Part shown: piece after piece, positions 1 to 7,379 of the stretch
How the letters are laid out: the number at the start of each line of letters is the position of its first letter
How positions within the stretch are numbered: position 1 is the stretch's first letter
NCBI RefSeq assembly: GCF_020889785.1
Contig: NZ_JACMYK010000072.1
Location: 1 to 38,318 of the forward strand
From: Bradyrhizobium acaciae
GTDB taxonomy: Bacteria; Pseudomonadota; Alphaproteobacteria; Rhizobiales; Xanthobacteraceae
DNA: 38,318 bases
Reading direction: 5' to 3'
The notes under the pieces: generated by a model
The model's input: only the letters and a program-made list of their open reading frames with translations
What the model was told of the DNA's origin: nothing
Database searches by the model: none
Position numbers and translations under genes: made by a program

Positions 1-1
1 G

Positions 2-169
2 CCGCGCGAAGAACTGCTCGTGCTGCGCTCGGCCTGCGGCGCCGATGTCCGCTCGATCTGCGGCGGCGTCCAACCGGGCGGCGGGCGGATCGTGCAATGC
101 CTTGCGACCAATGCCGGCTCGCTCTCGCCGGGATGCCGCGACGTGCTGGCACCGTTCGCGGCACGGTAA
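2..169 (+). CDS. Cysteine-rich repeat protein, C-terminal part (5' end outside window)
   Basis: An open frame enters from the left edge and stops with TAA at 167-169, giving the last 55 residues. It contains a cysteine-rich repeat: C-G-A-D, then four residues, C, then PGGGRI, a CLA motif and a final C six residues before the C-terminal VLAPF. This resembles the short cysteine-rich repeat of Golgi apparatus protein 1 (PF00839), which alphaproteobacteria carry in small secreted proteins of unknown function. The next gene carries the same motif, so the two look like tandem paralogues. The start and any signal peptide lie outside the window. Confidence 0.65.
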   Translation, partial: PREELLVLRSACGADVRSICGGVQPGGGRIVQCLATNAGSLSPGCRDVLAPFAAR

Positions 170-207
170 TTCCGTTGTCACGCGACTGACCAAAAGGAGA
201 GCGAACA

Positions 208-429
208 ATGCTGCGCATTGCCCTGACCGCCGCGCTGCTCTGCCGCTCGACCGCCGTCTACGCCCAGGAGCTCACCAACGCACAACGCGACGCGTGCATG
301 GGCGATTACCAGAAGTTCTGCAAAAGCGTGACGCCCGGCGGCGGGCGGATCATCGCCTGCCTCGCCAAGGAGAGCGACAAGCTGACGCCGGCCTGCAAGC
401 AAGTGCTGGCGGAAGCGGAAAAGAAATAG
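208..429 (+). CDS. Small secreted cysteine-rich repeat protein
   Basis: A 73-residue protein. The ATG at 208 is preceded by AAGGAGAG at good spacing. Residues 1-20 form a signal peptide ending near AVYAQ, so export to the periplasm is likely. The mature part has one cysteine-rich repeat (PF00839-like): a C in RDACMGD, a C in FCKS, PGGGRI, CLA and C in PACKQ, in the same order as the gene upstream. Four conserved cysteines could form two disulfides. The C-terminus is lysine/glutamate-rich. The upstream gene ends 38 bp before it, so they may be co-transcribed. Function unknown. Confidence 0.75.
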   Translation: MLRIALTAALLCRSTAVYAQELTNAQRDACMGDYQKFCKSVTPGGGRIIACLAKESDKLTPACKQVLAEAEKK

Positions 430-539
430 AAGCGCGGGCAGCGAGACGACAGGTGCCCGGCGCTTTGCCGGGCACGGGGCCGTAGCACCTTGTTGTCACC
501 GACAGGCCAATCATACCTCAGCCCGGGAGAGGGAATATC

Positions 540-752
540 ATGCGTTCAATTTTGCTGATCGCCGCGGTCCTGCTGTCCTTTGCCGCGACCATGACCTTCG
601 AGTCCTCCGACGCCAATGCGGTGGTTTGCGCCCGCGGCGTCTATCGCGCCGGATGCGCCGGCTATCGCGGCGCGGTCGTCGTGCGAAGGCCGCCCGTCGC
701 CGCCTGCCGCTGGGTCTGGGTCGGCGGGGTCAAGGTCCGCCGCTGCTACTGA
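540..752 (+). CDS. Small secreted protein, basic and cysteine-containing
   Basis: A 70-residue protein with a clear signal peptide (about residues 1-27, hydrophobic core LLIAAVLLSFAAT, likely cleavage near DANA). The mature part is short and basic, with four cysteines and the pattern YRAGCAGYRGAVVVRRPP, then a tryptophan-containing tail ending RRCY. The ribosome binding site GGGAGAGGG lies just upstream of the ATG. I recall similar short proteins as common in Bradyrhizobium, without a known function. The downstream gene starts 115 bp later behind its own predicted operator, so this is probably a separate unit. Confidence 0.6.
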   Translation: MRSILLIAAVLLSFAATMTFESSDANAVVCARGVYRAGCAGYRGAVVVRRPPVAACRWVWVGGVKVRRCY

Positions 753-833
753 GCTTTTCGGCGCCAGCAGGATAGTCGCCGCGCGCATTTTCCCTCTGGC
801 GTTCCCGCCGGAGGGCTATTAGTCTGGACCCAA

Positions 834-853
834 ATTGTAAGTACACTGTCAAT
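834..853. promoter_or_regulatory. Predicted operator upstream of the hydroxylase-ligase operon
   Basis: The 20-bp sequence ATTGTAAGTACACTGTCAAT is an imperfect dyad ending 14 bp before the TTG start of the flavoprotein gene. It matches the dyad at 7394-7413 before gentisate dioxygenase at 18 of 20 positions and holds a possible -10 element, TACACT (842-847). No good -35 was found. Shared sites before two genes of one pathway suggest a common regulator; the MarR protein at 6155-6667 is the obvious candidate. That assignment is inference. Confidence 0.55.
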
Positions 854-867
854 CTGGGAGGCGGACG

Positions 868-1998
868 TTGCGGATCGCCGTGATCGGCGGAGGGCCCGGC
901 GGGCTCTATTTCGCCTATCTCTGGAAGAAGCGTCATCCTGACGCCGAGATCGACCTGTTCGAGCAGAACGCGGCCGGCGCCACCTGGGGCTTCGGCGTGG
1001 TGTTCTCCGAGCAGGCGCTGGACTTCCTGCGCGCCGACGACCCCGAGACGGTCGATGCCATCGCGCCCGGGATGGAGAGCTGGAAGAACATCACCCTCAA
1101 TCTGCGCGGCGAGAGCGTCGAGATCGACGGTGTCGGGTTCTCCTCGATCGGCCGGCTCAAGCTGCTGACGATCCTGCAGGAGCGCGTGCGCAGCACCGGC
1201 GTCACGCCGCGCTTCGACACCGTGGTGCAATCCCTCGATCAACTCAGCGGTTACGACCTGATCGTCGCCGCCGACGGGCTGAACTCGATGGTCCGCCGTG
1301 GCTTCGAGGCTGCCTTCGGCGCGTCGGTCTCGCATTCCTCCAACAAATTCGCCTGGTACGGCACCACGAAACCCTTTGCGACACTGTCGCAGACCTTCGT
1401 GGCGACCGACGTGGGCTGCTTCAACGCCCACCACTATCGCTATGCGAAGGACATGAGCACCTTCCTGGTCGAATGCGACGCAGCGACCTGGGAGGCTTAC
1501 GGCTTCGCCGACAAGAGCATCGAGCAATCGCAGGCGATCTGCGAACAGGTATTTGCCGCGACGCTGGATGGCCACCGGCTGATCTCGAACAAGTCGGTGT
1601 GGCGGAATTTCCCGTGGATCTGGAACGAGCGCTGGTCCCACGGCCACATGGTGCTGATCGGCGACGCCTTGCATTCCGCGCATTTCTCGATCGGCTCGGG
1701 CACGCGGCTGGCGATCGAGGACGCGATTGCGCTGACCAAGGCGCTGGAGAGCGAGGGCGGCATCGCCGCCGCGCTTCAACGTTATGAGGGCGAGCGCAAG
1801 CCGATCGTGAAGAAGCTCGTCACCGCGGCGCGGACCAGCGCCGACTGGTACGAGCATTTCCCTGCGCATATGAAGCTCGACCTGATGGACTTCGCCTACA
1901 GCTACATCACCCGCTCCGGCCGGATCGACGATGCGCGGCTGCGCGCGATGTCGCCGGCCTTCATGGCCCGCTACGAAGCCGCAAAGGGACGCTCATGA
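868..1998 (+). CDS. FAD-dependent aromatic acyl-CoA monooxygenase (salicylyl-CoA 5-hydroxylase-like)
   Basis: A 376-residue single-component flavoprotein hydroxylase. The N-terminal dinucleotide motif GGGPGG is at residues 7-12, the second FAD motif is AADG in the middle, and the GD motif (LIGDALHSAHFSIGSGT) is near residue 265. The run WGFGVVFSEQAL and the motif NKFAWYGTTKPF resemble the N-terminal half of anthraniloyl-CoA monooxygenases and salicylyl-CoA 5-hydroxylases, not free-acid salicylate hydroxylases. Likely role: NAD(P)H- and O2-dependent 5-hydroxylation of salicylyl-CoA towards gentisyl-CoA. The TTG start is supported by GGGAGG upstream. The ligase gene overlaps it by the four bases ATGA, so the acyl-CoA would be made by the next gene. 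The exact aromatic substrate is inferred from context. Confidence 0.72.
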   Translation: MRIAVIGGGPGGLYFAYLWKKRHPDAEIDLFEQNAAGATWGFGVVFSEQALDFLRADDPETVDAIAPGMESWKNITLNLRGESVEIDGVGFSSIGRLKLLTILQERVRSTGVTPRFDTVVQSLDQLSGYDLIVAADGLNSMVRRGFEAAFGASVSHSSNKFAWYGTTKPFATLSQTFVATDVGCFNAHHYRYAKDMSTFLVECDAATWEAYGFADKSIEQSQAICEQVFAATLDGHRLISNKSVWRNFPWIWNERWSHGHMVLIGDALHSAHFSIGSGTRLAIEDAIALTKALESEGGIAAALQRYEGERKPIVKKLVTAARTSADWYEHFPAHMKLDLMDFAYSYITRSGRIDDARLRAMSPAFMARYEAAKGRS

Positions 1999-3605
1999 CG
2001 GGGATCGCCGACCTGGTTCCGCTGGACAATCCCGGTGCGCGCGAGATCGGATTTGCGCTTCCCGAACGCTACAATGCGAGCCGCATCCTGTTCGACAATC
2101 TCGGCAACGGAAACGCCGAACGCCTGGCGCTGACCGGCCCGGCCGGCACGCGGACCTATCGCGAGCTCTGCGCTGACGCGGCGCGCTGGGGCCACGCCTT
2201 CCTGTCGCTCGGACTGAAACGCGGCGACCGCGTCCTGCTGTTCCTCGACGACACCCCGGCCTACCCCGCGGCATTCTTCGGCGCGGTGCGCGCCGGCTTC
2301 GTGCCGCTGCTAATCAACACGCTGACGACACCGGAGCTGCTGCAATTCTATCTGTCCGACGCCGGCGCGCAGGTCGCCGTCACCGATGCCGAATTCTGCA
2401 CACGCTTCAATGCGGAGGCCTGCAGGGACACGCCGCTGCGCACGCTGATCGTGGTGAACGGCGTCGCAAGCGATCACGCAGTGGCCGAGACACGCAACGC
2501 CGGCGACTGGCTGGATGGGTTCTCGACCGAGCTCGACGCGGCCGACACAAACCGCAACGAGATGGCGTTCTGGATGTATTCGTCGGGCTCGACCGGCCGC
2601 CCCAAGGGCATCGTGCATTTGCAGCACGACATGGCCTATAGCGAACTCGCCTTTGCCCGCAGCGTGCTGAAGCTGAAGCCCGGCGATATCTGCTTCTCGG
2701 TGCCGAAGATCTTCTTCGCCTATGGCTTCGGCAATTCGATCACGTTTCCCTTCTCGGTCGGCGCCGCGACGCTACTGCTGCCGGGCCAGCCGAAGCCGGC
2801 CGCGATCTTCGACGCGATCGGGCAGTACCGGCCGACCGTGTTCTTCGGCCTGCCGACGCTCTACATCTCCCTGACCAAGGCCGAAGGTGCCGACGCTGCC
2901 GATTTCTCCTCGCTGCGGATGGCGGTCTCGGCCGCCGAGGTGCTGTCGGCCGAGGTCTTCAACGGCTGGAAGCAGCTCACCGGGCTCGAGATCATCGAGG
3001 GGCTCGGCTCGACCGAGGTGCTGCACGTCTATCTCAGCAACCGCGCGGAGCAGAAGAAGCTCGGCGCCGCCGGATTGCGCGTGCCCGGCTACGAGATCAT
3101 GCTGCGCGACAGCGACGGCCGCGAGGTCGGCGACAACGAGGAAGGCATTTTGTGGGTGCGCGGCGATTCCGCGACGCCACTGTACTGGAACCGGCCGGAC
3201 AAGACCGCCGAGACCGTGCGCGAGGACGGCTGGATCTACACCGGCGACCGCTTCATCCGCGACAGCGACGGCTTCCACTTCTTCCGCGGCCGCGCCGACG
3301 ATCTGATCAAGATCTCCGGCCAGTGGGTCTATCCGCTCGAGGTTGAGCTCTGTCTCGCCGATCACCCCGACGTCCGCGAATGCGCCGTCTACGCCGCCGA
3401 ATTGCCGGACCGGCGCATGACGCTGCGGGCCGTGGTGGTGATGAACAAGGCCGGCTTCGACAGCGACGAGGCGACGCGGCGGCTGCAGGACTACGTCAAG
3501 GCGAAACTGCTGCCGTACAAATATCCGCGCGAGGTGAAGTTCATCGACGAGCTGCCGAAGACCGGCACGGGGAAGATCGATCGCCAGGCGGTGATGCGGA
3601 TGTAG
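1995..3605 (+). CDS. Benzoate-CoA-ligase-family aryl-CoA ligase (probable salicylyl-CoA ligase)
   Basis: A 536-residue acyl-adenylate-forming enzyme (ANL superfamily). The phosphate-binding loop YSSGSTGRPKG is at residues 195-205, the A5-type motif EGLGSTE and the A8-type YTGDRF follow, and the C-terminal PKTGTGK carries the adenylation lysine K527. The segment around PKIFFAYGFGNS is typical of benzoate-, 4-hydroxybenzoate- and 2-aminobenzoate-CoA ligases. It would activate an aromatic acid with ATP and CoA for the overlapping upstream monooxygenase; salicylate is the best guess because gentisate dioxygenase is nearby. The last 60 codons (3423-3605) recur 1,080 bp downstream. The gene itself is intact and ends with TAG, whereas the downstream copy ends with TGA. 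Confidence 0.85.
   Translation: MTGIADLVPLDNPGAREIGFALPERYNASRILFDNLGNGNAERLALTGPAGTRTYRELCADAARWGHAFLSLGLKRGDRVLLFLDDTPAYPAAFFGAVRAGFVPLLINTLTTPELLQFYLSDAGAQVAVTDAEFCTRFNAEACRDTPLRTLIVVNGVASDHAVAETRNAGDWLDGFSTELDAADTNRNEMAFWMYSSGSTGRPKGIVHLQHDMAYSELAFARSVLKLKPGDICFSVPKIFFAYGFGNSITFPFSVGAATLLLPGQPKPAAIFDAIGQYRPTVFFGLPTLYISLTKAEGADAADFSSLRMAVSAAEVLSAEVFNGWKQLTGLEIIEGLGSTEVLHVYLSNRAEQKKLGAAGLRVPGYEIMLRDSDGREVGDNEEGILWVRGDSATPLYWNRPDKTAETVREDGWIYTGDRFIRDSDGFHFFRGRADDLIKISGQWVYPLEVELCLADHPDVRECAVYAAELPDRRMTLRAVVVMNKAGFDSDEATRRLQDYVKAKLLPYKYPREVKFIDELPKTGTGKIDRQAVMRM
3423..3603 (+). repeat. 181-bp direct repeat, copy 1 (3' end of the ligase gene)
   Basis: This segment and 4503-4683 are identical except for one base (G at 3495, A at 4575, a V-to-I change), with an offset of exactly 1,080 bp. 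It covers the last 60 ligase codons, including the catalytic lysine, and identity stops at the stop codon (TAG here, TGA in copy 2). Confidence 0.97.
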
Positions 3606-3633
3606 GGCGCAGCACTACCAACACATACTCGGT

Positions 3634-3666
3634 GTCGTCCCGGCGAATGCCGGGACCATAACCACC
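3634..3666. repeat. Palindromic intergenic repeat (GTCGTCCCGGCGAA type)
   Basis: A short hairpin, TCCCGGC GAAT GCCGGGA (3638-3655), inside a unit beginning GTCGTCC and ending ACCATAACCACC. Longer related copies lie at 8513-8643 and 23552-23673. It sits 29 bp after the ligase stop codon and could end or protect that transcript. Confidence 0.8.
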
Positions 3667-3779
3667 AATCTCAACCGCTACGTCGCGCTGGGGCGCCAGC
3701 GTGGCGCCACAGATACGTTTGTGATTGAGTCCCGGGTGCCCGAGCTTGCCTGCCGCGGTCTTTGATAGGCGTCAATGAC

Positions 3780-4118
3780 TCAAAGTTGGCCGCCATTTGC
3801 CTTCCGGCGCATCTGGTTGGCGGCGCCTTCGATGAACTTTGCGAGCCACTCGAAGCTGATGAACAGGCTTTCCGCTCGCCTCCGTGCCGGCGATCCAGGT
3901 TCGAGCGAGTCGGCTAACCGCCTTTGACGCTCTGTGCGCTCACGGCAAACCATGGCTCTATTTTCGGCGAACTCAAGTTGCTCGCGATCGTGGCCCAGCT
4001 TGCGCTCTTCCTCGATCAGTATTCGGGTGACCGTCGCTATGGTTTCGTCCGGTGTGTCAGGGGCCCTCAGGAGGTCCAGACAATGGTCGATGTTCGCACG
4101 CGCGATGAACTGATCCAT
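3780..4118 (-). CDS. Hypothetical protein, between the duplicated ligase ends
   Basis: About 112 residues from the ATG at 4118 (MDQFIARANI). The frame is open to an ATG at 4154, preceded by GGAG, so 124 residues is the alternative. The protein is charged and predicted mostly helical: a short N-terminal helix around ARANIDHCLDLL, then glutamate/arginine-rich segments likely to form helices or a coiled coil, and a C-terminal FEWLAKFIEGAANQMRRKA. I recall similar short proteins as widespread in Bradyrhizobium, often in several copies per genome, with no assigned function. It lies wholly inside the segment bounded by the 181-bp repeats and is antisense to the flanking ligase sequence, so it probably arrived with that segment. 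Confidence 0.55.
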   Translation of the reverse strand: MDQFIARANIDHCLDLLRAPDTPDETIATVTRILIEEERKLGHDREQLEFAENRAMVCRERTERQRRLADSLEPGSPARRRAESLFISFEWLAKFIEGAANQMRRKANGGQL

Positions 4119-4341
4119 GGACGCAATCCCCACTAGCTTTCGTCCAGGTTCCATCGTGCTCCGGCTTCATGACAGTCGCGAGTCAATTCCGCATGATACT
4201 GCACCGTCGAACTACGGCCATAAGCCCGATAACATGCAGATTGTGCCAGCAAGTTGGGTTGATCTCGCTCAACTTGTTCAGCCATCGACGGGGCTCAGCG
4301 AGCACGAGCGTAGTCCGCCAACTGCGCGAAAATGCCCCCAA

Positions 4342-4374
4342 AAAAGGCCGCTGCGCCAAGGCCAGCGGCCTTTT
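4342..4374 (-). terminator. Rho-independent terminator after a gene remnant
   Basis: A perfect 12-bp stem, AAAAGGCCGCTG pairing with CAGCGGCCTTTT, around the 9-nt loop CGCCAAGGC. It is bounded by A and T runs, so it could work in both directions. On the minus strand it begins 20 bp after the stop codon of the truncated frame at 4394-4502, the normal place for a gene's own terminator. Confidence 0.8.
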
Positions 4375-4393
4375 CCCTTCGGGGCGGCCGCGG

Positions 4394-4502
4394 TCACATA
4401 TTGTACCAAGCCACTGGCGGTGAATATACGCCGTCGACCAGCTTGCCGCCGATTGCATACTCGCCACCCATGACCAACGTGTGGCCGTCAGGGGCGTGAG
4501 CT
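4394..4502 (-). pseudogene. C-terminal remnant of an unidentified gene
   Basis: On the minus strand a frame open from the repeat junction runs to TGA at 4394-4396. The last residues read LVMGGEYAIGGKLVDGVY followed by SPPVAWYNM. The composition looks like a genuine protein tail, and a strong terminator follows at once. Its 5' portion is missing: upstream the frame runs antisense into the ligase repeat. The family is not recognised; a phage structural protein is possible, but nothing here proves it. Confidence 0.45.
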
Positions 4503-4683
4503 CTGCGGGCCGTGGTGGTGATGAACAAGGCCGGCTTCGACAGCGACGAGGCGACGCGGCGGCTGCAGGACTACATCAAGGCGAAACTGCTGCCGTACAA
4601 ATATCCGCGCGAGGTGAAGTTCATCGACGAGCTGCCGAAGACCGGCACGGGGAAGATCGATCGCCAGGCGGTGATGCGGATGT
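4503..4683 (+). pseudogene. 181-bp direct repeat, copy 2: orphan 3' end of a ligase gene
   Basis: A second copy of the last 60 ligase codons, including the PKTGTGK motif, with one substitution (4575 A) and TGA as stop. There is no N-terminal or adenylate-binding domain, so it cannot encode a working enzyme. It may be the displaced original 3' end of the ligase gene, with the copy at 3423-3603 brought in by an inserted segment, or the product of a recombination duplication. Confidence 0.85.
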
Positions 4684-4754
4684 GAGTGGTGCTGCGGAGA
4701 TAGCGCGTCACGTTGCTGTCGCCTGATCTCAATCTCGACATCGAGCCCGGGGCT

Positions 4755-4934
4755 CACCCCTCTCCCCGACCCTCCCCCGCAAGGGGGGAGGGAGCCCGAG
4801 CAGCGTACTCACCTCACGTACACACTCATCTTGCTCTCTCGTCGTCGGGGAGATCGTAGGGATCACTGACGTGAGGAAGGCACTGGCGGAAGGGTTCCCT
4901 CCCCCCTTGCGGGGGAGGGTTAGGGAGAGGGGTG
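4755..4934. repeat. Inverted pair of CCCTCCCC-type intergenic repeats
   Basis: The unit at 4755-4793 (CACCCCTCTCCCC, then CCCTCCCCCGCAAGGGGGGA) recurs in inverted orientation at 4896-4934. Each unit can fold on its own, and the two can pair into a long cruciform with about 100 bp between them. The pair lies between the ligase remnant (+) and the end of the hydroxylase operon (-), where it could terminate transcription from both sides. Confidence 0.85.
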
Positions 4935-4970
4935 GCCACACGGCGTACTCTTTCAGTCAGCGTGCGGCAG

Positions 4971-6155
4971 CTAACCGCCCAGCCCCGTCCCGCCGTACAG
5001 CCACGCGATATCGTCGCACCATTCATCCTGCGACTTCGCGCTCATGATTGCGTTGCGGATGCGGGCGTGTTCGCCTGCGGGATGGTAGACGTGCTCGCCG
5101 ATCGCGCGTGACATCAGCTGTACGCGCGCCGTGCGCGGGAAGCGCTGGGTACGATAGGCATCGAGCGCCGCTGCCTGATCATCGTGATGGGCCAGCATGT
5201 GCGACAGGCAGACCGCGTCCTCCATCGCCTGGCAGGCGCCTTGCGCGAAATATTGCAGCATCGGATGCGCAGCGTCGCCGAGCAGCACAACGCGGCCATC
5301 GATCCAGCGTTCGGTGGGGTCGCGGTCGCACAGCACCCAGAGCTTCCAGTCGGTGCCGTGACGGATGATGTTCTGCGCCCGCTCGTGGACGTGGGTGAAG
5401 CCCTTCATCACCTCGGCTTCGGAGACCGGCTTGCCCGCGACCGGCTCGGGCGCGTCGTTGTGATAGGTGACGACGAGGTTGAACACCTTCCAGCCCGACA
5501 GCGGGTAATGCACGATGTGGCATTTCGGGCCGGCCCATAACGTCGCCGCATTCCAGCGCAGGTCTTCCGGCATCTGCTCGGTGGGAATCACCGAGCGATA
5601 GGTGGTGTGGCCGGAGACGCGCGGCGGGCCGTCTGCCGTCACCTGCTTGCGGATGTTCGACCACAGACCGTCGGCTCCGATCAGGAGCCGCCCGGTGATG
5701 CGCTCACCGCTCGCGAGCTTTGCGGTCACGGCCGAGCCGTCCTGTTCGTAACCTGTCACCTCGCTGGACACGCGCAGCTCGATCAATTCATGGTTCTGGC
5801 AGGCGCGCAGGAACACGCCGTGCAGATCGCCGCGATGCACCACGGCATAGGGATTGCCGAACCGGGCGCGGAACGCATCGCCGAGATCGATATGGGTGAT
5901 CTCATCGGCGGTCAGCGCATCCATCAGCCGCAGCTGGTCGATATAGACCGCCATGTTGCGCGCGGCCTCGCCGACGCCGAGATAGTCGAAGGCGTGGAAC
6001 GCATTCGGCCCAAGCTGGATACCGGCGCCGATCTCGCCGAGTGCTGAAGCCTTCTCCAGCAGGATGGAGCGGATGCCTTTCTGCGCGAGGCCCAGCGCCA
6101 CGGCGAGACCGCCGATGCCGCCACCCGCGATCAGGACTGGTCTCGTCTCCGCCAT
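4971..6155 (-). CDS. FAD-dependent 3-hydroxybenzoate 6-hydroxylase-like monooxygenase
   Basis: A 394-residue group A flavoprotein hydroxylase. GGGIGG is at residues 11-16, GADGLWSNIR forms the central NADPH/FAD motif, and the GD motif reads LLGDAAHPMLQYFAQGACQA. The last motif and the overall length match 3-hydroxybenzoate 6-hydroxylases and related salicylate hydroxylases. A 3-hydroxybenzoate enzyme would form gentisate, the substrate of the dioxygenase at 7449-8489. The start at 6155 shares one base with the MarR stop (TGATG), indicating translational coupling. The frame is open upstream but overlaps MarR, so that longer start is rejected. Salicylate 1-hydroxylase activity cannot be excluded by eye, but no catechol genes are nearby. 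Confidence 0.78.
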   Translation of the reverse strand: MAETRPVLIAGGGIGGLAVALGLAQKGIRSILLEKASALGEIGAGIQLGPNAFHAFDYLGVGEAARNMAVYIDQLRLMDALTADEITHIDLGDAFRARFGNPYAVVHRGDLHGVFLRACQNHELIELRVSSEVTGYEQDGSAVTAKLASGERITGRLLIGADGLWSNIRKQVTADGPPRVSGHTTYRSVIPTEQMPEDLRWNAATLWAGPKCHIVHYPLSGWKVFNLVVTYHNDAPEPVAGKPVSEAEVMKGFTHVHERAQNIIRHGTDWKLWVLCDRDPTERWIDGRVVLLGDAAHPMLQYFAQGACQAMEDAVCLSHMLAHHDDQAAALDAYRTQRFPRTARVQLMSRAIGEHVYHPAGEHARIRNAIMSAKSQDEWCDDIAWLYGGTGLGG

Positions 6156-6667
6156 CAGCCCGACCTTCCGAGATGTTCGAGGGCATCCTCGGCGCGCAGC
6201 GGCACTCGCGACGCCTCGTTGTTGAGGTCGACAAGTTGGGTCAAGAGCGAGAGCAGCGTCTTGCGGTCGGCCGGCTTCAGCGGCTGCAGCATCCGCGTCT
6301 GCGCCTTCTCGACCGAGGGCATGATCTCGTTCAGTACGCCGGCTCCGGCCTTGGTGAGATAGAGCAGCTTCACCCGCTTGTCCTCGGGCGCCGGTTTGCG
6401 CACGATGAACTCCTTGGCCTGCAGCCGCTCGATCACGTTGCCGAGCGTGGAGCGGTCGAACGCGATCACCGCCGAGAGCCGGGTGGCGTCGATGCCGGGG
6501 TGGGTCGAGATCGTCACCAGCGCGGCGTATTGCACCGGCGTCAGATCGAACGACCTGCATTCCTCGATGAACAGCGCCACCGCGATCTGCTGCATGCGCC
6601 GGAACAGATAGCCGGGCGCGGTGTAGACCGCGTCCATGGTGACGGGCGTGGACTTGCTACTCGGCAT
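6155..6667 (-). CDS. MarR-family transcriptional regulator
   Basis: A 170-residue winged-helix regulator. After an N-terminal dimerisation helix (YLFRRMQQIAVALFIEEC), the helix-turn-helix region reads ATRLSAVIAFDRSTLGNVIERL, and the wing follows with DKRVKLLYLTKAG, a hallmark of MarR proteins. The chosen ATG at 6667 overlaps the end of the GST gene by 11 bp; an upstream ATG at 6697 would add ten residues. It lies between the GST and the hydroxylase in one overlapping operon. Proteins of this family commonly sense aromatic acids or their CoA esters. The dyads at 834-853 and 7394-7413 are its candidate sites, which is inference from position. Confidence 0.85.
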   Translation of the reverse strand: MPSSKSTPVTMDAVYTAPGYLFRRMQQIAVALFIEECRSFDLTPVQYAALVTISTHPGIDATRLSAVIAFDRSTLGNVIERLQAKEFIVRKPAPEDKRVKLLYLTKAGAGVLNEIMPSVEKAQTRMLQPLKPADRKTLLSLLTQLVDLNNEASRVPLRAEDALEHLGRSG

Positions 6668-7289
6668 CGGGCTGCCTGTCCGGGGCGGCGTCGGCAAACG
6701 CCTTGACCTGCTTTGCCGCAGCCTCTGCCTTGATCAGGCGCGGATAGGCCGAGACATCGACGCCGAAGCGCCGCGCATTGGCGAGCTGAGGCACCAGGCA
6801 GAGATCGGCAAGCGTCGGCGCATCGCCGAAGCAGAACGGCCCCGCCTCCTCCTTGATCAGGGTCTCGCAGGCCGACAGACCCTCGCGATTGGCCCAGGCC
6901 GCCCATTCCGTCACCTGCTCCTCGGGCAGGCCGAGCTTGCGCAGCCGCGCCAGCACCTTCAAGTTCTGCACCGGGTGGGTGTCGCAGGCGATCGCTTGCG
7001 CGAACGCCCGCACCTTGGCCCGCCGCAGCGGGTCCTTCGGCAGCAGCGGCGGATTGGGATTGGTCTCGTCGAGCCATTCGATGATCGCGAGCGACTGGGT
7101 GAGGATCGCGCCGGCATCGCTCTCCAGCGTCGGCACCAATCCCTGCGGATTGATCGCCAGATAGGCCGGCGCGCATTGCTCGCCCTTGCGCAGATGATGC
7201 GGCAGATGCTCCGGCGTCAGCCCCTTCAGATTGAGGGCGATCCGGACCCGGTAGGACGCGCTGCTCCGGAAATAGCCATGCAGCTTCAT
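6657..7289 (-). CDS. Maleylpyruvate / maleylacetoacetate isomerase (zeta-class GST fold)
   Basis: A 210-residue GST-fold protein. The N-terminal thioredoxin-like domain begins MKLHGYFRSSASYRVRIALN; residues 9-16 are the glutathione-binding motif of zeta-class enzymes, with alanine where maleylacetoacetate isomerases usually have cysteine (SSC). This is closer to the SSTSYRVR type of maleylpyruvate isomerase NagL. NPQGLVPTL and QSLAIIEWL follow. The expected reaction is glutathione-dependent cis-trans isomerisation of maleylpyruvate, the product of gentisate ring cleavage, to fumarylpyruvate. It is the first gene of the operon and is divergent from gentisate dioxygenase. The fumarylpyruvate hydrolase that should follow is not in this window. 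Confidence 0.83.
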   Translation of the reverse strand: MKLHGYFRSSASYRVRIALNLKGLTPEHLPHHLRKGEQCAPAYLAINPQGLVPTLESDAGAILTQSLAIIEWLDETNPNPPLLPKDPLRRAKVRAFAQAIACDTHPVQNLKVLARLRKLGLPEEQVTEWAAWANREGLSACETLIKEEAGPFCFGDAPTLADLCLVPQLANARRFGVDVSAYPRLIKAEAAAKQVKAFADAAPDRQPDAE

Positions 7290-7321
7290 CGGAACCTCCC
7301 CTGCATTATTCTGGTTTTGAC

Positions 7322-7365
7322 GCGTTTTCTTGACGCGAACCGGTACCCACTTCGCTCGAAAACGC
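7322..7365. repeat. Palindromic element in the divergent promoter region
   Basis: The arms GCGTTTTC (7322-7329) and GAAAACGC (7358-7365) enclose TTGACGCGAACCGGTACCCA and a TTCG that extends the pairing. I recall this element as widespread in rhizobial intergenic regions. It lies between the isomerase start and the dioxygenase promoter and may form part of the leader of the minus-strand operon. Confidence 0.7.
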
Positions 7366-7379
7366 TATGGCTTGTTTCA

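Noticed and set aside
730..1869. 379-codon open frame on the minus strand
   Set aside because: Antisense to the flavoprotein hydroxylase, which has all FAD motifs. High GC at third positions leaves the opposite strand open; the translation is rich in Arg, His, Gln and Asp with no domain.
4481..4726. 81-codon plus-strand frame containing ligase sequence
   Set aside because: Reads through the repeat copy in a frame other than that of the ligase; the copy is only a 3' fragment and not a gene.
4755..4934. Insertion sequence defined by the inverted pair
   Set aside because: Only about 100 bp lies between the arms, with no open frame for a transposase and no target duplication; it fits a palindromic intergenic repeat.
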